Below are positions 1-8,232 of a stretch of 32,181 bases of DNA, piece after piece. Source of the DNA: an uncultured bacterium (lineage in GTDB: Bacteria; Verrucomicrobiota; Kiritimatiellia; CAIKKV01; CAIYGI01); NCBI GenBank assembly GCA_903925685.1, contig CAIYGI010000104.1, positions 1 to 32,181 on the forward strand, given 5' to 3'. Numbering within the stretch: the stretch's first letter is position 1; the number at the start of each line of letters is the position of its first letter. The notes beneath the pieces are model-generated. The model did no database searches, was not told where the DNA came from, and saw only the letters and a list, made by a program, of their open reading frames with translations. Both the position numbers and the translations under genes were made by a program.

Positions 1-86
1 CCGATCCAAACCCACCGCGAAACCAGCCACATTCGCCTCGTTGCGCTCATCCTTGCCCGCTCCTCACGCTCGATCCGCCCACTCCG

Positions 87-1118
87 GTGGCGTCACGGCC
101 CTTACGCGCGGATTTGGGTTACTCCTCCTTTCTTGACAGCAACCCGGATGCTCCTGAAGACCAGCGCTTCAAGGCCATCTATGTGCCCCTTGACGGTGGC
201 GGGCTGCATGTCTTCGGCTCCCCTGACGGAATTCGTTGGAGGGCATTGGCCGACAAACCGTTTATCACCGGAAGTCAAAGTCATGGCGGCTTCGATGGAC
301 AGAACGATGCCTTCTGGGATCCATTACGCAAACTCTATGTCTGCTTTTTTCGGGATAATACCGGCGGCTTGCGGCGTATAGGCATGTCCACTTCCAGGGA
401 CTTCCTCACGTGGACCGATCCGGTGTTGGTGACCTATGCGGACAGCCGTAAGGAACACCTGTACTGGCACGAAATCCGTCCGTACTTCCGTGCGCCGCAT
501 CTCTATGTCGGCACGCCGCCAAGGTTTGTTGTCTGGCGAAAAAAAGAGCCTGAATATCCTGATGGCGGGATCAGCGACGCCATCTTGATGTCCAGCCGGG
601 ACGGATTGCTCTTCGAGCGCTGGGAGGAGGGCTTTGTCCGTCCGGTGGCGGATCCAGATGTCTGGACGGAGCGCAATAATTACCCGGTCATGGGTGATGG
701 CATGGTGCAGACATCGCCCGAGGAGATCAGCCTGTATTGGACTGAGCACTACCGGCATCCGGGCTGTCGGTTACGGCGCGGCACGATTCGCACGGATGGG
801 TTTGTCTCGGTGCATGCTGGGGGCCGGGATGTCGGCGAAATGCTGACCCGTCCGCTGATTTTCACCGGCGGCCAACTCGAAATCAATTACGCCACCTCGG
901 CGGTCGGTGCCCTGCTGTTCGAGCTGTGCGACGAGCAGGGGAAAGCGATCAAGGGATTTACGCTGGCCGACAGCGAAGTGCTTTTCGGCAACGAGATCGA
1001 ACATGTCGTCCGCTGGCACGGTGCCGGCAATCTGGCCGCGCTGGCCAGGAAACCGGTTCGGATCCGCGTGCGCCTGCACGATGCGGACCTGTATTCCATC
1101 AGATTTGCGCCAAATTGA
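87..1118 (+). CDS. 5'-truncated beta-propeller glycosidase-like protein
   Basis: From about base 129 (residue 15) to its end this ORF aligns closely with residues 333-656 of the next gene. They share motifs such as SSRDGLLFERWEEGFVRPVA, NNYP followed by GMVQTSPEEISLYWTEH, and TGGQLE-NYATSAVGALLFE near the C-terminus. It is therefore the C-terminal half of the same five-bladed-propeller family (GH32/GH43-like fold), possibly binding or cleaving a glycan. The N-terminal sandwich domain and first blades are absent. The reading frame stays open to the window edge, but bases 1-110 encode a proline-rich stretch unlike the paralogue, so the GTG at 87 is a nominal start with no convincing ribosome-binding site. 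It is probably a fragment or pseudogene produced by tandem duplication. Activity is doubtful. Confidence 0.6.
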   Translation: MASRPLRADLGYSSFLDSNPDAPEDQRFKAIYVPLDGGGLHVFGSPDGIRWRALADKPFITGSQSHGGFDGQNDAFWDPLRKLYVCFFRDNTGGLRRIGMSTSRDFLTWTDPVLVTYADSRKEHLYWHEIRPYFRAPHLYVGTPPRFVVWRKKEPEYPDGGISDAILMSSRDGLLFERWEEGFVRPVADPDVWTERNNYPVMGDGMVQTSPEEISLYWTEHYRHPGCRLRRGTIRTDGFVSVHAGGRDVGEMLTRPLIFTGGQLEINYATSAVGALLFELCDEQGKAIKGFTLADSEVLFGNEIEHVVRWHGAGNLAALARKPVRIRVRLHDADLYSIRFAPN

Positions 1119-1178
1119 TTGCCGACAGACGCCAAGGAAAGAAAACAGTAATTGTAATTGCAGGCAAGGAAATCAGTT

Positions 1179-3149
1179 ATGGCTCATCAAGGACAGGATT
1201 GTGCAACGAAAGGCGGCACCGTGACTCTTTCAGACATAGTCGGGGACATTGATTTTCCAACCCAATGGACGATCTTCGCCCCGTTGGCGCGGAATGCGCC
1301 GGTGCTCACCGGCGACCGTTTAAAAACCATCCCCAAGACGATCGTCGTGGCCGGTAAGACGTTGAAAGCCCGGACGGTGGTCTCCACATGGAATCAGTTC
1401 GACTTCCAGCCCTTTTTCGGGGAACGGCACGATCCAGCGGCCTTTGAGAAGACCGCGTATGTGTTTGTGCCGCTGAAAGCGAAGACGGAAACCGAGGTTA
1501 CCCTGGGTTTGGGCGGAGACTATTGGATTCAAGCCTGGGTCAACGGAGAGCCGATTCTTGGCGAAAAGGAGGTGGAAGACCAGCATGCTCCGCCTTCCAT
1601 TGGCGACATCAAGATCACGGTGAAACTGAAGGCCGGGGTGAACGTGCTGGCCGTGCGTTTCATCGCGGGCAAGGCCAGTTCCGTGCTCGCGCTGGGCGGC
1701 CCGCGGGAATTGCGCGCCGGTGATTTTCGCTCGATCCTGACTGACCTGTTCCTGAACGATGCGCGGTGGGCACGGCACGAATTGCGGGCAAAACCGGGGA
1801 CGAAACCGGTCGTGAACATCGGGTCGCGCCGGGAACTGTTCATCGACGATTTCCTGGTCGACCGCATGACCGGCGCCGCCGAACGCCGCTTGCATCATCC
1901 GATTCCGAGGGAAGTGGCGCTCGCGTGTGGCCAGAACGGCAAACCCTGGGAGGACAATTGTTGCGGGTATTATAACATTATGCAAGATGGTGACAGGATC
2001 CGGATGTACTACACCGCGGCCGCGACAGAAACGGCTGAAAACCAAAAAACCTGCGTTTTGGAAAGCGCCGATGGCATCCGTTTTACACGCCCCGAACTGG
2101 GGCTTCATGAATTCAACGGCTCGAAGAGGAACAACATTGTCTGGCACGGCCCGTCTGGGCACAATTTTACGCCCTTTCTTGACACCAATCCGGCCGCTCC
2201 CGCGGATCAACGCTTCAAGGCCATCGCCTATCATCCGAAGGGCGGGGGCCTGGGCGCGTTTGTCTCCCCGGACGGAATTCGCTGGAAATTGTGGGTCGAA
2301 AAACCGATCGTCACCAAAGGTCATGGCGGCTTCGACTCGCAGAATCTCGCCTTCTGGGATGCTTTGCGCAAGCGATACGTCTGCTTTTTCCGGGATTATA
2401 CCGGCGGCTTGCGGCGTATAGCCACCTGTACGTCCAGGGACTTCATCAAGTGGACCGAGCCCACGCTGGTGCAGTATAAGGACGGGCGTCTCGAACACAT
2501 GTATATCAATGCCATCCGGCCGTATTTCCGGGCGCCGCATATCTATATCGGCACGCCGGCGCGGTTTGCGGTCTGGCGCACAAAGGTGCTGGATCATCCC
2601 GGTGGATCAGGAGTCAGCGATGCCATCCTTATATCCAGCCGGGACGGACTGCTCTTCGAGCGCTGGGAGGAGGGCTTCGTGCGTCCGGTGGCGGAGCCGG
2701 AGGTCTGGACCGAACGGAACAATTACCCGGCCTGGGGCATGGTGCAGACATCGCCCGAGGAAATCAGCCTGTATTGGACCGAACACACCCGGCATCCGGG
2801 AAACCGGTTGCGGCGCGGCACGATCCGCACCGACGGCTTTGTCTCCGTCCATGCAGGCGGACAGGATGTCGGCGAGATGCTCACCCGTCCGCTGATTTTC
2901 ACAGGCGGTCAACTCGAAGTCAATTACGCCACCTCGGCGGTTGGCGCCCTGCTGTTCGAGCTGTGCGACGAGCGCGGGAAACCGTTCAAGGGCTTTTCGC
3001 TGGCGGATAGCGAAGATCTCTTTGGCAATGAGTTTGAACATCGGGTGCGGTGGCACGGCACCAACAATCTGGCCGCGCTGGCCGGGAGACCGGTGCGGCT
3101 CCGTGTGCGGTTGCATGATGCGGACCTGTATTCGTTCCGCTTTGCATAA
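1179..3149 (+). CDS. Two-domain beta-propeller glycosidase-like protein (GH32/43-like)
   Basis: I chose ATG 1179 over the upstream in-frame TTG 1158 because AAGGA at 1166-1170 sits 8 bases before it; this gives 656 residues. Residues about 15-200 form a beta-sandwich-like N-terminal domain (GDYWIQAWVNGEPI, then LKAGVNVLAVRF), resembling the ligand-binding sandwiches of large glycosidases. From residue 219 (ELFIDDFLVDR) a propeller region begins, with repeated aromatic and Asp-rich blade motifs (GDRIRMYYTA, SPDGIRW, YVCFFRDYTGG, SSRDGLLFERW). The ELFIDDFL opening followed by a propeller is common in uncharacterised PVC and Planctomycetes proteins related to GH32/GH43. No signal peptide is visible, so it is probably cytoplasmic. 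The substrate is unknown. It lies 66 bases ahead of the DUF4838 gene and directly after its truncated copy. Confidence 0.75.
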   Translation: MAHQGQDCATKGGTVTLSDIVGDIDFPTQWTIFAPLARNAPVLTGDRLKTIPKTIVVAGKTLKARTVVSTWNQFDFQPFFGERHDPAAFEKTAYVFVPLKAKTETEVTLGLGGDYWIQAWVNGEPILGEKEVEDQHAPPSIGDIKITVKLKAGVNVLAVRFIAGKASSVLALGGPRELRAGDFRSILTDLFLNDARWARHELRAKPGTKPVVNIGSRRELFIDDFLVDRMTGAAERRLHHPIPREVALACGQNGKPWEDNCCGYYNIMQDGDRIRMYYTAAATETAENQKTCVLESADGIRFTRPELGLHEFNGSKRNNIVWHGPSGHNFTPFLDTNPAAPADQRFKAIAYHPKGGGLGAFVSPDGIRWKLWVEKPIVTKGHGGFDSQNLAFWDALRKRYVCFFRDYTGGLRRIATCTSRDFIKWTEPTLVQYKDGRLEHMYINAIRPYFRAPHIYIGTPARFAVWRTKVLDHPGGSGVSDAILISSRDGLLFERWEEGFVRPVAEPEVWTERNNYPAWGMVQTSPEEISLYWTEHTRHPGNRLRRGTIRTDGFVSVHAGGQDVGEMLTRPLIFTGGQLEVNYATSAVGALLFELCDERGKPFKGFSLADSEDLFGNEFEHRVRWHGTNNLAALAGRPVRLRVRLHDADLYSFRFA

Positions 3150-3164
3150 CCTTCTAAATACTGC

Positions 3165-3208
3165 GCTTGCAGAACCGACGAAGGAGGTTTTGCAAGCACC
3201 TCGAAAGG
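3165..3208 (+). promoter_or_regulatory. Shine-Dalgarno in a hairpin loop ahead of the DUF4838 gene, plus proximal SD
   Basis: A near-perfect SD, AAGGAGG (3181-3187), lies 28 bases before ATG 3216, too far to place a ribosome on it directly. It sits in the 13-nt loop of a 10-bp stem: 3165-3174 pairs with 3188-3197, with one G-U pair. A competing stem, GAGGT 3184-3188 with ACCTC 3198-3202, would bury the same SD. The SD that fits the start is the weaker AAAGG at 3204-3208, 7 bases before the ATG. The arrangement is seen directly; a switching or standby-site role is inference. Confidence 0.35.
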
Positions 3209-3215
3209 TTATTCC

Positions 3216-5906
3216 ATGAAAAAGCAACGCATAGGTCTGTTGGTCGCACGTTATTTATTCGCCCTTGTCTTGCTATCGACGTCCGCCATCGCGCGAGCCG
3301 CCGAACTCGTGCTGGGCGAGAACGGAAAGACGGACTACCAGATCGTGATTCCTGACAAAGGCAAGGATGAGGTCGTAGACAACTGGCTCTTCGCGGCCGC
3401 GAAGCTGATGCAGGCGTCGTTTCAAACGAACGGCTTCCGGATCGACGTCGTGCAGGAGGGTGCAAAGGCGGCGGACAAGCCCGGCATCTACCTCGGCGCG
3501 ACCGAATTCGCGAAGAAAAACGGGATCAAGGTCGAACAGCACGACGACTGGACATATTACCAAAAAACCGTTGGCAAAGACCTGATCATAGCCGGGAACG
3601 ACAAGAAGGATCCTGGCAACACCATCCGGGGTACAAAAACGCCGCTCGCGCTGCTTGGAACGGTCAAGGGTGTCTGCGACTTTCTGCGCGAATATACAGG
3701 CGTGCGGTTCCTTTTCATAAACATGGAACAGAACCAGTACTCCAATGGCGACAAATGGGTCGCATACGACACAGGGGACACATTCAACAAAGACGGATCC
3801 CTCAACATAGACACGAGGAGCATTGCGTTCATCCCGGCGAAAAAGATCGCGGTGCCGGAAAAACTCGACCTCAAAAAGACGCCGATGATGCGCGCCAACT
3901 GCGATTACGCTTATGAAACCTTCCAACTCATAGCGATGAACTTTTTCCCAATGCTGAGCGGCGTCGAGGGGCCTGGAGTCAGCTGGCACAAAGCCATGCC
4001 GTCGGCCGAATACGCCAAGAGCCATCCGGAATATTTTGCGCTGAACAAGGACGGGGAACGCGCATGTGACATAAAAGTTCATTACTCAGCAATGGCGTAT
4101 TGCGTGACGGATAAAGGCGTGCAGGATCTCATGTACAAGGAGGCTGAAAAACTGATAGCGAACGGCGCAAAAACGATCTCGCTCGGAATTCAGGACGCCT
4201 ACGGACTTAGCCAATGCAACTGCGAAGAATGCAACAAGTTTTTCGGCATGAAGGCGGAAAACTGGGATCAAATCGCTGCCAGAGGCCGTTCAGGCAAGCT
4301 CTGGCAGGCGTATTTCAAGATCACGGAACGCCTGCGCGAAAAATATCCAGATGTGAAGATTGTCCTGCTCAACTACCAGGACACCCCGATATCCGCGGAG
4401 ATCATCAAGAAATTTCCGGAGAATGTGATTCCGCAGATCCAGTTTGCCTCGCAGGCCCATTTCGACACGCTAAAGGGTGTTGAATTTCCCGCAGGGATCT
4501 GCGGCTTCGAGGAGACCTTCACCACATTCGGGCAGGCCGGGCCGTATCTGCCGGAACGGACCCCCGAGCATATGTCGGAAGTCGTGCAGGTCCTGGTGCG
4601 CAACAACGTGAAATGGTCTTCGCGCGACGGATCGCTCGGCTATGTGCGCGGGATGCAGGCGCCGGCCTACTACGTCTACGGCCGCATGATGGACGACCCC
4701 TCGGCCGACTGGAAGGCCATCTACAAGGAGTTTTGCACAGCCGCGTTCGGCAACGTGGAACCGCAGATGACAGGGTTCTTCGACCTCCTGCATAGGCAAA
4801 TCGCGGTCTATTCCGACTTTTTCGGCGTCATGATGCCCGCCTGGGACCGCAAGTATTCCCGCTCCACCTACCATGACAGCAAGTGGCACGTGATGAGCAT
4901 GTATCCGCCGGAATACTGCGCCGACGCGGACGCGCTCCTGACCTCGGCGGAAAAGGCGGCGAAGAATCCGGACGTGCGGGCGAGGCTCCATCTGATCCGG
5001 ATCGAATTCGATTATATTAGGAAGATGGCGCGTATCTTCTTTCTTCAGAACGTATGGACAATGAATCCTTCCCGGGCGAACCTGGACCCGCTTGTCGATG
5101 CAATAGATGATTGGCACATGTATCTTGAAAATCTTTCCGGAGGCGCCGCGAGAACTGTCTTCAAACCCTTGAGCGACTGGCCCGAAATGCATCCGTTCCC
5201 CGGCGCGCGCTACCCCCATGCAGCGCTTGAAGTTAGCAATTATCAGCAGCAGTGGGCGAATACGTGCCTCAACTGGGACGCGAAGGCAATCCGCGCCGGA
5301 ATCCTCACGGACAAGCACCAAATCAAGGTCGTCACGGTCGAGGAATCGCCAGGAATTGACTCGAAAGCGTGGGGCAATGCGCCAGAATCGGTGTTCAAAG
5401 TCCGTGGTGGCATGCCGTTCATCAATGCGAGGACGACCCTGAAAGTCCTTCGCGACAAGGATAATCTTTATATCCGTATTGAAAGCATGAACCCCTCGGG
5501 AAACATCTCAAAAAAAGAGCCCGATGGCGATATCTTCAAGCAGGAATACGTCGAACTGGGAATCATGCCGCCGAACTCGGATGGAAAGGTCTACCGGCTG
5601 GCTGCCAATCCTGTCGAAGGCTCTCGCTACGATTCTGTCTTCACGCCTGACCCAGCGAACCGGATGACCGAGGACGTGAAGTGGAACGGCAAGTGGGAGT
5701 ACGCCTTCAGTCCCAGCAAGTCCCCGCTTATAAGAATCTGTACGCAGTGGTACAAGATCCCGTTTTCCGATTACGGGGCCAAGGCGCCCGCGGCGGGCGA
5801 GGTCTGGGGCTTCAACGCGGCCAGAAACAGGATCGGCCAATACATGCTCTGGAGCGACGCCCAGGGTGTGACGGACACCAAGGCGCTTGGCCAGCTCGTG
5901 CTCTGA
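3216..5906 (+). CDS. Secreted DUF4838 protein with C-terminal CBM9-like domain
   Basis: The 896-residue product starts with a signal peptide (KK-R, hydrophobic core VARYLFALVLLSTSAIA, then ARAA), so it is exported. Residues about 30-190 resemble the alpha/beta domain that precedes the barrel in alpha-glucuronidase-like proteins (GIYLGATEFAKKNG; GVCDFLREYTGVRFLF). Residues about 215-560 are the DUF4838 barrel region, with YAKSHPEYFALNKDGER and a CxCxxC motif at residues 334-339, possibly metal-binding or structural. A helical region follows. Residues about 690-896 resemble a CBM9/DOMON-type sandwich (TVEESPGIDSKAWGNAPE, then DKDNLYIRIESMN). DUF4838 proteins are thought to act on glycans but lack an established general activity. 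This copy is longer than and diverged from the three copies at 24.8-31.8 kb, which lack the C-terminal sandwich. AAAGG 7 bases ahead of the ATG supports the start. Confidence 0.85.
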   Translation: MKKQRIGLLVARYLFALVLLSTSAIARAAELVLGENGKTDYQIVIPDKGKDEVVDNWLFAAAKLMQASFQTNGFRIDVVQEGAKAADKPGIYLGATEFAKKNGIKVEQHDDWTYYQKTVGKDLIIAGNDKKDPGNTIRGTKTPLALLGTVKGVCDFLREYTGVRFLFINMEQNQYSNGDKWVAYDTGDTFNKDGSLNIDTRSIAFIPAKKIAVPEKLDLKKTPMMRANCDYAYETFQLIAMNFFPMLSGVEGPGVSWHKAMPSAEYAKSHPEYFALNKDGERACDIKVHYSAMAYCVTDKGVQDLMYKEAEKLIANGAKTISLGIQDAYGLSQCNCEECNKFFGMKAENWDQIAARGRSGKLWQAYFKITERLREKYPDVKIVLLNYQDTPISAEIIKKFPENVIPQIQFASQAHFDTLKGVEFPAGICGFEETFTTFGQAGPYLPERTPEHMSEVVQVLVRNNVKWSSRDGSLGYVRGMQAPAYYVYGRMMDDPSADWKAIYKEFCTAAFGNVEPQMTGFFDLLHRQIAVYSDFFGVMMPAWDRKYSRSTYHDSKWHVMSMYPPEYCADADALLTSAEKAAKNPDVRARLHLIRIEFDYIRKMARIFFLQNVWTMNPSRANLDPLVDAIDDWHMYLENLSGGAARTVFKPLSDWPEMHPFPGARYPHAALEVSNYQQQWANTCLNWDAKAIRAGILTDKHQIKVVTVEESPGIDSKAWGNAPESVFKVRGGMPFINARTTLKVLRDKDNLYIRIESMNPSGNISKKEPDGDIFKQEYVELGIMPPNSDGKVYRLAANPVEGSRYDSVFTPDPANRMTEDVKWNGKWEYAFSPSKSPLIRICTQWYKIPFSDYGAKAPAAGEVWGFNAARNRIGQYMLWSDAQGVTDTKALGQLVL

Positions 5907-6146
5907 GGGTTGCGAACGGCATCGGATACCTGGGGCGCGGCTTCGCCCGTGTCCGCTGTGCCCATTGTTCACTCTTCCTGACGGCGGCGCTGGTTTGTGG
6001 TGATCTTGACGTTTATCCGAGTTTCTGGCAGGCTGCCCAGGCATGGCGATCTTTTGCGGTTTCAGGCATGATTTCGACCTATGCGGGCAGGACGAAAAGC
6101 GATTTCTTATCGATTCAATCGAAATAGTTGGAACGGGAAAAGCATT
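5907..6146 (+). promoter_or_regulatory. Intergenic region with a perfect 13-base palindrome
   Basis: This is the gap between the DUF4838 gene and the MFS gene. It holds TCGATTCAATCGA at 6110-6122, two 6-base arms around one central base, which could be an operator for the transporter. No clear promoter or T-tailed terminator was found. A weak GGGCG/CGCCC hairpin lies just after the DUF4838 stop. The palindrome would fall inside the coding region if the transporter began at ATG 6081, which is one reason to prefer GTG 6147. Confidence 0.25.
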
Positions 6147-7877
6147 GTGACATCCGGATCGAGTTCATGTCCTGTCAAGACGGTCGCGGCGGGCGCTGGC
6201 GGGGCGGCAGACGCCCATTCTCCCGTTACCCATGTGCCGGAATATGACGCGCAAGGGCGCAAGATCTATCGCTGCGGAACGCTGACCTATACCAAGCGCG
6301 GGCTGCTGTTGCTGTTCGCCTGGCTGCTGTGGGGCGACTTCTGTTTCACCCTGATGGAGACCGTGGCCCCGAGCATTATGCCGCTGAAACTGCGCGCCCT
6401 GGGCTCGCCCAACTGGATCATTGCCGCGATCATGAGCACGCTGCCCGGCGTGTTCAACACGACGATCTGTCCCTGGGTCAGTTTCAAGAGCGACCACCAT
6501 CGCAGTCGCTGGGGCCGGCGCATGCCCTTCATCATCTACACCATGCCCTTCCTGACGGCCTCGCTTTTGTTTATCGGCTTCAGCGACACCCTCGGAGGCT
6601 GGCTGCATGCCTGGATGTTCAGCGGCGGCACGATCAAACAGACGACGGTGGTCATCTTTCTGATGGCCGTGTTCGCGGCGATGTTCGATCTCTTCAACAT
6701 GTTTGTGGCCTCGGTGTACTACTACCTTTTCAACGATGTGGTCCCGGAGCAGTTCCTGTGCCGGTTCTTCGGTTGGTTCCGGCTGGTCGGCGTGGTCAGC
6801 AGCGCGATCTATAACTACTTCATCTTCCAGTACGCGCTGAGTCACATGCAGCTGATCTACACCTGCGGAGCCGCGCTGTATTTTGTCGGCTTCGGGATGA
6901 TGTGCTTCAAGGTGAAGGAGGGCGAGTATCCGCCGCCGCCGGACGCCGATCTGCGGCCCAGCCTGAAGCGGGATATCAAGAACTTCACGAGCGAATGTTT
7001 CTCCTCGCCTTTCTATTGGTTCATCTTTTTGAACACCATGTTCGCGGCCATAGCGAGCACCATCGGCGTCTTCGGCGTGTTCTACTCCCAGTCCTTGGGA
7101 CTGGATCTGAGCCTGATCGGCAAGGCCGGCGCGGTCTCCGGTGTCGCGCTTGCCATCTGCCTGACGTTTGCGGGCGTTCTGGCCGATCGCTGGAATCCCG
7201 TGCGCGTGGACGCATACGCGCAGACCCTGGGGGCCTTTCTTGCGTTCACCGGTCTGATCTGGATCTTCATCGATCCGCCCTCCCCCCTCGTTTACTTCTG
7301 GGTCTCGGTGAGCGTCATCCCGTTCAGCGTCCTGCTCTCCTCGATTCACAGCACCGCGGCCATGCCCCGGTATATGACGCTCTTTCCCAAGGGGCGATTC
7401 GGCGCATTCTGCGGGGCGCAGGCGCTCGTCCGTTCCGCCGGCACCATGATCGGCGGACTTCTGGCCGGCGTGTATCTCGATATCATCAAGCGCTTCTTTC
7501 CGGAAGGCAGCCTGCGTCCCTATCGCTACGTGACGGCATGGCAGTTTTTCTGGTGCCTGCTTGCCTACTATTGCTGCTATCGCGTCTATCGGTTTTGGAA
7601 ACGCATGGGGGGCGACGCCGGCTTCACGGCGCCGTTGGCGCCGGTCCAGTTTGCGGACCTGCCGAAGGCCCGGGACACGACGCTCCTGAATGGCATGCTG
7701 GTTCCGCTCATCATCTCGTGGTGCGGACCGCTGCTGACACTCGGGTTCTACTGTTTCTATTTCATTCGCATCGCTCCGAACCCCCATAACGCCATGGCAT
7801 GCGGCGTCATGACCGCCCTTGTGCTCCTCGCGCTGCCCCTGTATCTTCGCTTCCTTCAGTTCATGGAGCGCCCATAG
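6147..7877 (+). CDS. MFS-type sugar transporter
   Basis: This is a polytopic inner-membrane protein with about twelve hydrophobic segments, beginning at GLLLLFAWLLWGDFCFTLME. The loop after the second segment carries SRWGRRMPFI, the conserved basic loop of major facilitator and glycoside-cation symporter proteins. FNDVVPEQFLCRFFGWFR is typical of the MFS sugar carriers found in PVC bacteria. A cytoplasmic loop (KEGEYPPPPDADLRPSLKRD) separates the two halves. It likely imports the mono- or oligosaccharide released by the neighbouring secreted enzymes. The start is uncertain: ATG 6081 has no SD, and I prefer GTG 6147 (576 residues), whose SD is also weak. The long hydrophilic N-terminus before the first membrane segment is unusual. 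Substrate and coupling ion cannot be read from the sequence. Confidence 0.85.
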   Translation: MTSGSSSCPVKTVAAGAGGAADAHSPVTHVPEYDAQGRKIYRCGTLTYTKRGLLLLFAWLLWGDFCFTLMETVAPSIMPLKLRALGSPNWIIAAIMSTLPGVFNTTICPWVSFKSDHHRSRWGRRMPFIIYTMPFLTASLLFIGFSDTLGGWLHAWMFSGGTIKQTTVVIFLMAVFAAMFDLFNMFVASVYYYLFNDVVPEQFLCRFFGWFRLVGVVSSAIYNYFIFQYALSHMQLIYTCGAALYFVGFGMMCFKVKEGEYPPPPDADLRPSLKRDIKNFTSECFSSPFYWFIFLNTMFAAIASTIGVFGVFYSQSLGLDLSLIGKAGAVSGVALAICLTFAGVLADRWNPVRVDAYAQTLGAFLAFTGLIWIFIDPPSPLVYFWVSVSVIPFSVLLSSIHSTAAMPRYMTLFPKGRFGAFCGAQALVRSAGTMIGGLLAGVYLDIIKRFFPEGSLRPYRYVTAWQFFWCLLAYYCCYRVYRFWKRMGGDAGFTAPLAPVQFADLPKARDTTLLNGMLVPLIISWCGPLLTLGFYCFYFIRIAPNPHNAMACGVMTALVLLALPLYLRFLQFMERP

Positions 7878-8004
7878 ACCGAATCCACATCGGGTCATCA
7901 GGAGATGACATGGCATGCTTTCGCATTGAAAACCTGCCCCCCGATTCAGTTTTTCTGAGAGTTGCAAACAGCTATAATAAAACAAAAATGAAGGGGATCC
8001 GGCG
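7878..8004 (+). promoter_or_regulatory. Possible promoter (-10 TATAAT) ahead of the small ORF and URO-D gene
   Basis: A perfect TATAAT lies at 7973-7978, 26 bases before ATG 8005, in a locally AT-rich patch. No good -35 sits 16-18 bases upstream (only a T-run), so this is a weak call. It coincides with the switch from membrane transport genes to the next co-directional cluster. No other feature was seen in this gap. Confidence 0.25.
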
Positions 8005-8232
8005 ATGGAAATAAAATATCGGCAATTGTCGCTTGTAGATGCGCTTAGAACTTATGCCGACTGGCTGCTTGAGCAGCAGATTGAGGAACCGGCCAGGTTT
8101 TTCAAGTGCTGCGAGCACGGGCGGGTTTGTTTCGAATGGTACATGATATTGTGCCGGACTTTCACTGGCGGCGGGCATAACGAAAAATGCAGTGTTCAAT
8201 CTGAAGGGTTGAACGTAAAGAGGCACGGATGA
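8005..8232 (+). CDS. Small hypothetical protein coupled to the URO-D gene
   Basis: This 75-codon ORF has GAAGGGG at 7991-7997, 7 bases before its ATG. Its stop overlaps the next start as ATGA at 8229-8232, the usual sign of translational coupling. The predicted product begins MEIKYRQLSLVDALRTYADW, has an amphipathic helix-like N-terminus and five cysteines, and no signal peptide or membrane segment. I do not recognise the family. It could be a real small protein, a leader that sets URO-D expression, or the remnant of a longer gene. An antisense ORF covers the same bases but has no SD. Confidence 0.35.
   Translation: MEIKYRQLSLVDALRTYADWLLEQQIEEPARFFKCCEHGRVCFEWYMILCRTFTGGGHNEKCSVQSEGLNVKRHG
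8194..8223 (+). promoter_or_regulatory. Inverted repeat and SD before the URO-D start
   Basis: GTTCAA (8194-8199) and TTGAAC (8209-8214) form a 6-bp stem with a 9-nt loop. It is followed directly by AAAGAGG at 8217-8223, 5 bases ahead of ATG 8229. The SD fixes the URO-D start. The stem could be an operator or a modest translational control element; its function is unproven. Confidence 0.3.

Noticed and set aside
3165-3202. H-type pseudoknot in the DUF4838 leader
   Set aside because: The two stems are arranged in pseudoknot order, but there is no linker base to cross the long first stem, so simultaneous formation is unlikely. Alternative hairpins fit better.
6165-7985. 606-codon minus-strand ORF opposite the MFS transporter
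   Set aside because: The plus-strand frame has clear membrane segments and MFS motifs. The antisense frame is charged, low-complexity and lacks recognisable domains, as expected of a shadow in GC-rich DNA. The 425- and 516-codon antisense ORFs at 1320-2597 and 23395-24945 were rejected for the same reason.
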